Origin: Lingula anatina
Lineage: Eukaryota > Brachiopoda > Lingulata > Lingulida > Lingulidae
Assembly (NCBI RefSeq): GCF_001039355.2
Contig: NW_019775591.1
Location: 550,197-611,732 of the forward strand
DNA length: 61,536 nt
Direction: 5' to 3'
Positions within the stretch are counted from its first letter, which is position 1, and every line of letters starts with the position of its first letter. The notes beneath the pieces are model-generated. The model was given only the letters and a program-made list of their open reading frames with translations. It was not told the DNA's origin and did no database searches. Below are positions 14,701-27,523 of the stretch, piece after piece. A program made the position numbers and the translations under genes.

Positions 14701-17700
14701 ACCATCACTAGGCAACTGAGTACTGCTAGGCAATGAACTGCCAATAGGCAATACACTGTCACTAGGTAAGGGTAGGCTGGTGACTTTTTCAGACACACTT
14801 GGTAATTTTCCACTGGCTGATGATAAAACAGTTTCCATGGCAATTGTTGTGAATGACAGGTCACTTGACATGATGGGAGGAGTCAATGTCAGTGTTGATA
14901 AGGACTTTCCAATAACAGATGTGGGTGCAACATCTGAAACAAAGGTTCCAGTTGGAATCATTGATGCAGCTGATGCTGTTTCACTTGCTGATGAAGAAGG
15001 GACCAATGTTGATGAAGAGATTTGAAGTGTGTCACCAAATGTTGTTGTTAGTGAGTCTGACATCAGCACAAACGATTCTGAAACTACGACATAAGTTGTT
15101 GTGTTGGAAGGTTTAACATCTATGCTTGTACTTGTATCACTTGTGGAGAAACCAGTATCGCTAGAGGGTGAACCAGTATCACTCAATGTTGAACCAGTAT
15201 CGCTAGAGGCTGAACCAGTATCACTCAATGTTGAACCAGTATCACTAGATGTTAGTCCAGTACCACTTGATGCTGAACCAGTATCACTAGTGGCTGCACC
15301 AGTATCACTTGATTTTGAACCAGTATCACTGGATGTTGAACCAGTATCACTCAATGTTGAACCAGTATCACTCAATGTTGACCCAGTATCAGTAGAGGCT
15401 AAACCAGTATCACTTGATGTTGACCCAGTATCACTTGAGATGAAACTAGATTCTGACAGCCTAATTACAGATGATGGTAACACTGTAACTGTCTCAGATG
15501 TGGACACAGTTGAGGCAAAACTTGATGTTGCTGCTAATGATGGTGCTGATGGCTGTAATACACCCGAAGTTGTTAACGTGTCTCTTGTTGCCGTTAATGT
15601 TGTTACTGAAGCCGAAGGCACCATTTCAGATGTCACTGATGAAACCACTGAAACTGGAGTTGCAACTGTTGCTGTCAGTGTTGTTACTGGTGCTGATGGT
15701 ACCACTGTTGTAACAGTTGTCTCTGTTGCTGTTGGCACTGCTGTTACTGGAGTTACAACTGATGCTGTCAGTGTTGTTACTGGTGCTGATGGTGCCACTG
15801 TTGTAACAGTTGTCTCTGTTGTTGTTGGCACTGCTGTTACTGGAGTTACAACTGATACTGTAAAAGTTGCTCCTGATGTTGATGATGCCATTGTTGTTGT
15901 TATTGTTGTTGTTGATATTATTGTCAATGGAATTGTCGATGAAAATACAGAAGATGATCCTGTAACTGGCCCTGTTACATAGCTGTCTGGCAAAGAGGAA
16001 GGTTTAAGAGATGAAAATGTCTCTATAGATGCACCGAACTCACTCAAAACAGACTGAACACCATATGTCACTGTCACAGCCTCTGCTGATGTCCCTAACA
16101 GTGATGTTGTTGACAAAGATAAATCACCTGTGGATACAAAAGTTTTCAAAGTGGTGGCACTGGGTTGTATATCAGACAATGATGGTGCTGATGTTGCAGT
16201 TGCTGCTGTTATTGATGCAGCTGGTACTGACAGTGTTGAAGTTGTTGACTGGTCTGAGAACACTACACCTGTCTCTGGTTGTTGTGATGCCACTGATGGC
16301 ACTGTTGAAGAGGAAAATACTGCACTTTTCACAGACACTGATGTATCTGGAATTCTTGTCAGGTCAGATTCTGTTGGTATGGAAGAAGTTGTTTCAATTA
16401 ATGTATCAGAAAAGGAGTTAACTTCTAAAGCAGTGCTTGATAGTAAACCAAAAGAAGCAAATGGTGAGTGTGTTAATGAATCAACAAATCTTGATGGCAT
16501 TACAGAAGCAAATGACTGTGTTAGCGACGCATCATCAGTAACCATGGTTACACTTGGTAACACAAACTCAAAACTAGTGGCCACAACATCAACGGTTACA
16601 GGTGATGAAGAAAATAACAGCACACTGCGGCTGTCTTCAGATATTAAACCTGAAAGAGTGTCTTGCATTGTGCTGCCTCCTACAGTTGTATCACCAGTTA
16701 CTGTCATTGTCGTTGTTGTTGGTGGTGTAGCTATAACAGTTTCACATTGATCTCCTGAGGCATAATAAGGGCAGATGCAAATGAACGTATTTATGCCGTC
16801 CTGACATGTTCCGCCATTTTGGCACCTTGGTTGTGGCAGACAGTCGTCATAGTTTTGTTCACAGTTCAACCCTCCAAGTCCAGCAGGACAGAAACACCTG
16901 AAAGAGGTACAGCAGAAAATGGTCAGACAGGAATATAAATCTCAATGTTTGTTTGGATTTCATTAATATATTGCATAAGGTAACACTTTAATTAATATGT
17001 TGTCCTTGACAGGATTTAATTGTAAGTTTCAGCTTTGAAATTATTAGACCAAAATTAATCAGTTATTGATAAATCATAATTTACACTTTTAACATTAACC
17101 ACAACAAAATTATGTAATTCTATATACATTTTAAATATAGTGAAGATTTGGTGGTAATGATAAGATAATGGTAATGATAAGATAATAAATTTACTTTTTC
17201 ATTTCACAAACACAGTTTATTTTCACATATCAACAAACACTATAAATCAAAATATTTTCAAAAAAATTCTGCATGTATCTAAATGTGAGAATTTATCCTA
17301 TATCTTACTCATATCCAAACCCAGTAGCCCTTTCCTCACAGAGTCCTCCATACTGACAGGGATTACTGTCACATTCATTGATGTCAGCCTCACAGAGCTG
17401 ACCTGTCCACCCTGGCAGACACTGGCACATGAAAGCATCGATGTCGTCCTGACAGGTGCCGTTATTCTGACATGGGTCTGACAGACATTCATCGATGTTC
17501 GTCTCACAGTACAGGCCAGAGAAGCCAGTGACACAGCTAAATATAGAAAAACAGAGCTATGAAATATTTTTTCTATAGCCTGAGAGACTTTTTTTTTTTT
17601 TTTTGGCATGGTATGGCACAGAGTGAAAAGTATTTCTACCATAACATGTTAAAACTGGCCCGAAGACCAACAGGGGGCAACTTGGAGACTGGTAGATTCT

Positions 17701-20700
17701 CTCAAGTCTTTATTTAACAGTACAAACTATTGTCACCAAGAAGCAACTGCATGAGCACTGGTATGCTAACTCTAGTGTGTTTCAATTAAAATATTTAAAT
17801 CAATGTATTGCTCTGTATTCTGTCAGACCACAAAATTTGTTGAACTGCATAAGCATGTTTCTAATTTCATTTGCTTGTGCACATATATTATCTTTTCCCT
17901 CTATGAGGCAGCTAATAAAAAAATAAATAAAAATAAAAAACAACTATACAAACCTGCAAGTGAACTCATTCCCCACTCTGTCCTCACATGTCCCTCCATT
18001 AAGACACTGGGTGAAGTTACCAACACGGCAGACGTTGATGTCAAACTCACAGCCCGGACCTAACAAAGAACAATTCACATCATTCTTAAAAGATGGCCTA
18101 TTTGTTGTAAGGCAGACAGGTAGGAATGGTATTATCTAGTCTAGAGTTTTATCCAAAATCCACTTGTGCACACTGCAAATACAACTCTTTCTATGATTTT
18201 TAATGTCATTATTTCATATAAATGTAGACATGACACTGCTCTTTCTTACCAGTAAAACCTGGAGCACAAGAGCAAATATAGCCTGCAACGCCATCTATGC
18301 ATGTGGCGTTGTTCCTGCAAGGGTCACTGAGGCACTCGTCTATGTTAACAGAACAGTTCTTCCCTGTCCAGCCAGCTTCGCATATACAGCGGTAGTCTTG
18401 GGTTAAATCTTCACAGCTGAGAAAAAAATTGTATTTCACTAGTTAATTTTTTAATAATTTCATTAAGCTCAATTTGTGCCAGAAAATATACGATAATTTC
18501 AAAATAGAATCTTCAAAATTTACCTTGTTTGCAAGCACTGCCAAATTCCTTATCAAAAAATACCGAAACCAAGTCAGAATATAATTATTTTCTTCATCAT
18601 TCTAATTCATTTATATATTTCTCTGATTTTTTTCTCATTTAATTAATAAGAAAATGACAAAACTTATACCTTCCATGGACACAGGGATCGGGAGCACAGT
18701 CATCGATGTTGGTCTGACACCTGTTTCCTGTATAGCCGCCATGACACTGGCAAGAGTACCCATTTATGGCATCTCGGCAGGTGGCGTTGTTCAGGCAGGG
18801 ACTGGATGCACATTCTTGGATATTGACCTCACAGTTTACACCTAGAAAGTAAAATATTAAATCAAATATATATATATATACTTATTAGGTAAATGAAGGA
18901 TGAACATTATATTATTATATTTAAAATTGGGCACAAACACATGTTATATGGTAGAGTTAAATGCTCTGCAGATATCCGAATTAGCTAAGTTTTCTAACGA
19001 AGTCTATAAAATATAGACAAAAAATCTTGATAGCTCATCCCATTTGCCATATGTTAATTGGAGGCCTGCATGAGATTTTGTTTCAATTCTTTCAAGACTG
19101 AAACAATTACTTGATGAATCAAAATATACAATGTGGCACAAACTTTGGAAGAGGTTGATTGGCACATGTAGCCTCATCCATATATGGTGCGGTACCCACC
19201 CACTATACCCATATATGGCAATGTCTCCACCCACCTGTAAATCCTGGTAGACAGGAGCAGCTGTATCTAGCCTCTAGATTGGCACATGTGGCATTGTTAT
19301 AACATGGGTCACTCAAACACTCGTTGATGTCCTGCTCACATGTTGACCCTTCAAATCCTGCAGCGCAGTCACAAGTGTACCTTTTAATGAAAAGGTCAAA
19401 AATATTGAAGACTAACTCTAAAGTGCATTATTACTGCACGCCCTTTCTTTGAAGCAAACAAAGGTGTGAAATGAATGAACAGCTCTCTCAAAGAACACAA
19501 GATAATCTGGATAAATTTCTAAAATCAAATATTTACTTACCCATTCACCCTATCTCTACAAGTTGCTCCATTACGGCAAGGATCTGATGCACATTCATCC
19601 ACATTTTCACCACAATCCTTCCCAGAATACCCTTCTGGACAGTGACACCTATAGTCCGCGACCAGGTCCTCACAGGATGCGTTATTTCTACAGGGTGTTG
19701 AGGCACACTCATTGATGTTCACTTCACAGTTTACTCCAGCAAAGCCTAGAATTAGTATTACATCAGAACTTTTACATGCTATTTTTTCCTATCTTTTCCA
19801 ACATTACAACAAAGGGCATGGCATAGATTGATAATATTGGAAATTTGACTATTGTATGTGAAATCAACATGGAGATGTTGGTATAAAAACATCTTAATGA
19901 AATACAGCAAACAAATAATGTGCAGCAGAAAACTAATTAAGTTGTAATAAGCCATAATTGTCAACACTAGGAAAAAATTCACTATTTGCTCAAGAGACTC
20001 GCTGAAAATATTATTCAAGAAAACAAGTAAGAAGTATTAAATCTTTCTCACATGCTGAGAATTACATTTGTATCTAAATTATTATCAGATCACCTGCATT
20101 CGTCTTTGCTCACAAGCCAAAACACCACCTCATGGAACTTTTTCTCTCACCTGCTGTGCAATTACAGTAGTACCTCCCATCCTCCAGTGTAATACACGCT
20201 GCCTCATTTTCACACTGATTGTGCTCTGCATCGCAAGGGTCGTAACTACTGTCACAGAGGCGCCCAGTAAAAAATGGTGGACAGATGCACTGGAAGTCGT
20301 TCAGTTGATCCACGCATGTGGCCTGGTTCATGCACTGATTGGTCAGACACTCATTGATTTCCTGGTCGCAGTTTTTGCTGTTCCACCCTGCTGCACACTG
20401 GCACCTTGAAAATGGGTGGAGACAGATAGATATATATATATAGCTATGGATACAGTGGGTGGAGACATAGCTATATATATATATATATATATGGATACAG
20501 TGGGTGGAGACATAGCTATATATGGAAGAAGTGGGTGGAGACAATGCTATAAATGGATGAAGTAGGTGGAGACATGACTATATATGGATAATGTGGTTAA
20601 AGAATATGCCTGTTTATGAATTATGTTGGTGGGTACATAATTATGGATTTTAGTAGAAAAATTTTAGGTGCTTTGATGTAAATATTTGGACACAAATACA

Positions 20701-23700
20701 CATTTCAAAATATCAACACTTATACTTAGAAGCATGCACCTGACAGCATCCATGATATGAAACACAGCTGTAATCACATAGATACCTATAATCATTGAAG
20801 AGATCAATGCATGTAGCACCATTCTGGCAAGGTCCTGATGTACATTCATCTTTCTCTCTCTCACAAAACTGTCCGTCCCAGCCTGGGGTACACTCACATC
20901 TGAAACATAACATATTTTGTGGATGTCAGAATTAATTGAAATGTTATTTTATTTCCAATGTTGTCTATTTATTACCTCAGAAATAGAGTTTTTCCTTTGT
21001 TGGTTTCTTGGTCCGTTAGTTAACAACCAAACTTGAATCATTTTACATGAACAAGTAGACAGAATCTGATAAAATTTTCAGGATGGTTTAGAAATGAGTT
21101 AACTAATAATAGGTTGGATTTCTGTGGTCTACTGATTTATAACAATAATAATAATTAGAAATGAGCTGCTTGAGTAAAGCTTTGCTTTTCTAGTTTGATC
21201 ATTAGTTCATTCATTTATTCACTGTTATCCCAACAATGTTCAATAAACATTTAAAAATTGGAAAAGACGATAAGATGGAGAGGGTGGTTACCTGTACAGT
21301 TCATTCATGTCTACACAGGTGGCATTATTCTTGCACTCGTTATTGACGCAATCATCAACCACTTTTTCACAGTCCAGACCAGCCCATCCTGGGGAGCACA
21401 GGCACTTGTAGCCATTGATAGCATCGATGCACAGTCCTCTCCCATTGCACACTGATTCTCCTGGCGGGCGGAAACAGTCGTCAATGTTGATATCACAGAG
21501 TGGACCTGAAGGTGAAGGTCATGTTTTAATTTATTAAGGAATAATATTCATTTGAAGAATTTACCAGATTTGCTGATGTCAAAATTTGTATTTTCAGCTG
21601 TCAAAGAAAGCATTGGAAGAAAATAGCAATTAAGCTTGAAAATAAAGTTATTTAACAGGAAGGACCCTTTAAATTCAAAGATTCAATAAAGTTCAATAAA
21701 GTATACTTGGTTAAACAGAGAAAGATAAATGAACTAAATCTCTCTACTCTGAGATGCAAAAGACAGGAAAAAACTGCATCCATTTTCCAATGATAATATT
21801 ACAAAAAAATTTTCAATAATTTTTACTGCAGTTGTAACATGTAGCTTAAGCTATTTCTGTGCAAATTCACAAAATCAATGAAACATTTCTGGTATTTGAT
21901 ACTGAGGCTTAAAAATGAAGAGTACCCCATGCAAATGGGTTGAGACATGACTGTATATGGATGATGTGGGTGGAGACATGACTGTATATGGATGATGTGG
22001 GTGGAGACATGACTGTATATGGATGATGTGGGTGGAGACATGACTGTATATGGATGATGTGGGTGGAGACATGACTGTATATGGATGCTGTGGGTGGAGA
22101 CATGACTGTACATGGATGATGTGGGTGGAGACATGACTGTATATGGATGATGTGGGTGGTGACATGACTGTATATGGATGATGTGGGTGGAGACATGACT
22201 GTATATGGATGCTGTGGGTGGAGACATGACTGTATATGGATGATGTGGGTGGAGACATGACTGTACATGGATGATGTGGGTGGAGACATTACTATAAATG
22301 ATTGCAGTGGATTAGTACCTTACCATATGTGGAAAAAGCTTACCAGCAAATCCTGGAAAACATGAGCAATGAAACCCATCTGGTAAGACAGAGAAGTCAT
22401 TGGTACAGTTAGCGTTCTCACACGGAAACAAGTCACAAGGCAGAAGAGAGCAGTCATCGCCTTTATAAGGGATGGGACAGTCGCAGATAAAGCCATTAAC
22501 TTGGTCTCGGCAAACTCCTTCATTGGTGCAGGGGTCAGACTCACATTCATCTATGTCTGATTCACAGTGAGCACCTGTTATAGATACAAAGATATAAATG
22601 AATATATAATATTATATTTTTAATTCATGCAGATTAACCAATTTATTTAGTACAGTGTCTATAATTCTGAAATCAAGTTTTAAATTAGTTGAATTGTTCT
22701 TCTCAAATCAAGCAATTAGAATCATGATCATTACTTTAAATTTATCATTTAAATGCACAGCATTTTATCTTTAAATAATTTATTCTTGGCTCTACTCAAA
22801 TGTTACAATTAGTATTGATATTAGAAAGACACTAAATTACTTTGTACATCTTTCATCTCTGTAGGTTTCTTTAAAAAGGGCAAGGTATATCTAAATGTTA
22901 CTTTTTAAAAGGGATTTCCATACTACACTGTACCTGTAAAACCAGGTGCACACTGGCACAAGTACCCGTTCACTAAATCTTGACAAGTCCCCAAGTTCTG
23001 ACATGGAGTACTGGTACATTCATCAATGTCTTCTTCACATGTTGTGCCTAAAAGATGAATAAGAAAAAATGAATGAAAAACTGTTTGATCTTAAAAAGCT
23101 CTGTTTACCATTCATTTTGTGAGTGCAGTCACAAACCTCAGTCCTGTAGGAAAAACCAATCAACAAAGACAAAAAGTGATCTTATGCTCCAGTCCATTTT
23201 GGAACTTCATATCAAAGAGGACTCCAGCAAATCTAATACAAAGCAGCACAGGGGCTCCATTTCAGTGACTTTCTAATGTTTAAGTCTGGCCATTAAGTTG
23301 TCAATCTCTCAAAGTGAACTAGACAATTTTTCTATTCTGCTCGAGGCAAAATTCAATGTCAGTATGATGATCACAGCCAACTATGATACAAGGACTTCAC
23401 TTAATGTCCTGTTCACTTAATGTCCTAGATAAAACAAAGAATGGAATTTACCAGTAAATCCTGCTGCACAGGCACATGTGAACTCTGCGATGCCATCTTG
23501 ACACGTGGCATTGTTCAAGCACGGCGCACTCAGGCAGTCGTTGTAGTTCTCTGAGCAGTACTGACCTGAAATACATAATATAAAATACTAGTTTATAAAA
23601 AATTACTGATATGGCAGATACAAACATCTTGTTTCTAGATAGCATATACTGAAATTCAAATAAAAATTAATTTGTGAAGCATTGCCATAAAACTGCACCA

Positions 23701-24149
23701 CTATTTTTTTTTATTAAGTTATTGTTATCCTGTCTACTTTTTCATTTATTTATTTACTTCTATCTATTTATCTATCTGCCTGTATAGTTCTCCAATCAAT
23801 AATTTATTCACGTTTCCATGTACAATGTCAATGTTTTTTTTTTTTTTAATTAATGTAATTTAAGCAAATTCACAAGTGTATAATCATCATCATCATCTTC
23901 ATTTTTCTTTTTCTTCTTATCAAAACTATTATTATTATCATGATTGTTATAATTTGAAGAACTTTTACCAGTGAATCCATTAGCAGAGAAACACTGCACC
24001 AAGTCAGATTATTATAAATATTATAATACAAGAATTCTTACCAGTGTAGCCATTAGCACAGAAACACTGCACCAAACCAGATTCCAGTTGTCTGCAGACA
24101 GCTCCATTCTGGCAAGGATCTGAGACACAAACTTCTGTCTTCAACTAAT

Positions 24150-24194
<45 letters not shown>

Positions 24195-27100
24195 AAGGAG
24201 AAGTTATTGAAATTGTGGTCCACATTTATCCATAGTTTTCTAAAGTACTTGTACCAATATTTTAACACAAAATTCAAAAATTTTCAATCATACCAACAAA
24301 TATTGCCAAAACTAAGTGATACTTAGCGCAGCTGAAAGTGTAACACTTTTCTTAAATTATGTGTCTTCATCTTTTATCAGCTCAATTAAATATAATTTCT
24401 GACATAAAAAATTAATTTCTATAAAAATATGGATACTTCCACAATAGTCCTGTCTTCTTAGAAGTATATACAGTTTATATCAAATTCTGCTATGAAAATT
24501 TTCCATCAAAATATAATGACCATTAATAATTCAATCAAATAAATCTAGACGACTCAAATCTCATTCTAAACAATGAAAAATAAAGGCAAAACACAGTAAA
24601 ATTCTTCACTTTTTCCACAGCAAAATTAGAACTTTCTTATAAAAATTTGGCTCAAAGTTACAATACCAGCAAAAGTTTTCACTTACCTCACAGAAAGGGC
24701 CAGAGTAAGTTGGAGGGCACACACAACTATAGCCATTCAAACCGTCCACACAAGTGGCTCCGTTAAGACAACTGTTATCACTGCAGTCATCGATGTTAAT
24801 TTCACAAAACTCTCCAGTAAAACCATCAACACATAGGCAACTGTAAGAATTTACACTGTCAATACAAGTAGCATTGTTGGTGCAACTGTTACTGCTGCAG
24901 TCATCAATGTTAGTCTCGCAAAACTCTCCAGTGAAACCAGGAACACATTGGCAACTGTAAGAATTCACATTGTCAATACAAGTAGCATTGTTGGTGCAAC
25001 TGTTACTGCTGCAGTCATCAATGTTAGTCTCGCAAAACTCTCCAGTGAAACCAGGAACACATTGGCAACTGTAAGAATTCACATTGTCAATACAAGTAGC
25101 ATTGTTGGTGCAACTGTTACTGCTGCAGTCATCAATGTTAGTTTTGCAAAACTCTCCAGTGAAACCAGGAACACATTGGCAACTGTAAGAATTCACATTG
25201 TCAATACAAGTTGCATTGTTGGTGCAACTGTTACTGCTGCAGTCATCAATGTTGGTTTCACAAAATTCTCCAGTAAAACCAGGAACACATTGGCAACTGT
25301 AAGAATTTACACTGTCAATACAAGTAGCATTGTTGGTGCAATTGTTGCTGCTGCAGTGATTGATGCTACTCTCACAAAATGTTCCCGTGAATCCACTCAA
25401 GCACAGACATGTGAATGAACCAATGCCATCGATGCATGTAGCATTATTACTGCAACTGTTGTTACTGCAGTCGTCAATGTTATGTTCACAAAATCCACCT
25501 GTAAATCCTAGAGCACACTGACAATGATATGAATCAATACCATCGATACAAGTTGCACCATTGCTGCAATTGTTGTTACTGCAATCATTAATGTTTGACT
25601 GACAAAAATCACCAGTATAACCACTAACACACTGGCAGTAGTAACCACTGACATCATCAATACACGTAGCATTATTGCTGCAATTGTTCTTACTGCAGTC
25701 ATCTATGTTAGTCTCACAAAACTCCCCTGTGTATCCATCTGAACACTGACAGTAATATCCATTGTCAGCAACAATACACGTTGCATTATTGCTGCAGTTG
25801 TTCTTACTGCAGTCATCGATGTTAGTCTCACAAAACTCCCCCGTGTATCCATCTGAACACTGACAATAATATCCATTGTCAGCAACAATGCATGTTGCAT
25901 TATTGCTGCAGTTGTTGATACTGCAAACATCAGTGATTGTTTCACAAAATTTACCAGTAAATCCAGGAGTACAGTGACAATTATATGATTGGATGCCGTC
26001 GATACAAGTTGCATTATTGCTACAATTGTTTTGACTGCAATCATCAATGTCTGTTTCACAGAAGGATCCCGTGAATCCTGCAATGCACTGACAGTAATAT
26101 CCCATGATATCATCAATGCATGTTGCATTATTGCTGCAGCTGTTGTTACTGCAATTGTCAATAATGGTTTCACAGTATTGTCCGGTGAAACCACTCAAAC
26201 ACTGACAAGTGTATCCACTGCTGTCACTGACACAACTTGCATTATTACTGCAATTGTTACCATCGCAATTATCAGTGACAACTTCGCAGTAAACTCCCGT
26301 AAATCCAATTGGACAGGCGCATGTAAAATTATTCACAGCATCCAGACAAGTTCCGCCATTTTTGCAGGTGATGTTGTACAAGAGGCACTCATTTATATCT
26401 TTCTCACAGAGGGAGCCACCGTAGCCTGGAAAACAGAGACACTGGAATGTCCCGTTTTCCATAAGGGATATGCAGGTTGAGTTGAGCAGACAAGGAGCAG
26501 AGGAGCAAGGGTCAACAATATTACAATCTTCATCATAACGAGGACCATCTTCAGGGCATGTACAGCTGTAACCACTGGCCGTTGTCATGCATGTTCCTTG
26601 GTTGCACGGGTTAGGATCACAAGTTAGGGAGTTATTACAATACACACCTGTAAATCCAGGTGCACACGAACACGTGTATGCATTCAAGCCATCAACGCAT
26701 GTGCTGTTATAAGCGCAAAGATTGGCCACACAATCATCAACATTTACCTCGCAATACTGCCCTAAGTAGCCTTCTGCACATGCACACGTGAAGTTGTTGA
26801 ATCTGTCCACGCATGTGCCACCATGTTGACATGTTACATTTAATGTTTCGCATTCATTTGTCTCCCTCTGACACTGTTCACCTTCGTAGCCTAACGAACA
26901 TGCACATGTGTAATTCAAAGTTACGAAATCACTGAGGCATGTGGCATTGTTCCTGCACGGCGTTGACAAGCAAGGATCAAGGTTGACCTCGCAGTCCAAG
27001 CCAGAATACCCTGGTGCACATGCGCACGTGTAGTTTGCGACACCATCGATGCATGTAGCATTGTTACGACAAGGTCTGCTGTCACAGTCGTTGAAGTTGA

Positions 27101-27468
27101 TGGAGCAGTTATCCCCAGTATAACCTGGAGAAAGTAAATTATATAATAATAAATTATAAGAAATAGTCTTTTTTTTTCTTTTTACACAAGAAGCAAATAT
27201 ACTAGTCTATCAGTAACAAGATTAGAGTGGATAAAAACAAGATGATACCCACAGGGAATACAGAATACAAGCTGAACATTGGCAATTTCAACTTCACATT
27301 TTTTTTGTTAAATTGCTGAATTCTGCAAGAAACTGTTGATATAAAACAAATTATGAATTAATAAAACTGTAAATTTTCTTTTTCAATAGTTTTAGAATAT
27401 TACCTGAGATCCATACATTAACTTACATTGCATTAAGAATTTGCAAAAAAAAGTCGCATAACAGAGAA

Positions 27469-27523
<55 letters not shown>

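Noticed and set aside
13202-16750. Long plus-strand ORFs opposite the mucin exons (for example 15101-15982 and 16130-16750)
   Set aside because: They mirror the Ser/Thr/Val repeats of the minus-strand exons and have low-complexity Val/Ser composition and no splice context. The minus frame keeps phase with its neighbours and carries EGF repeats at both ends.
21823-22289. Three overlapping minus-strand ORFs over 22 kb
   Set aside because: All three frames are open because the 31-bp repeat unit lacks stops. They are repeat artefacts.
24948-26480. Plus-strand ORFs across the EGF array
   Set aside because: These are shadows of the 114-bp EGF repeats. They lack cysteine spacing or a domain.
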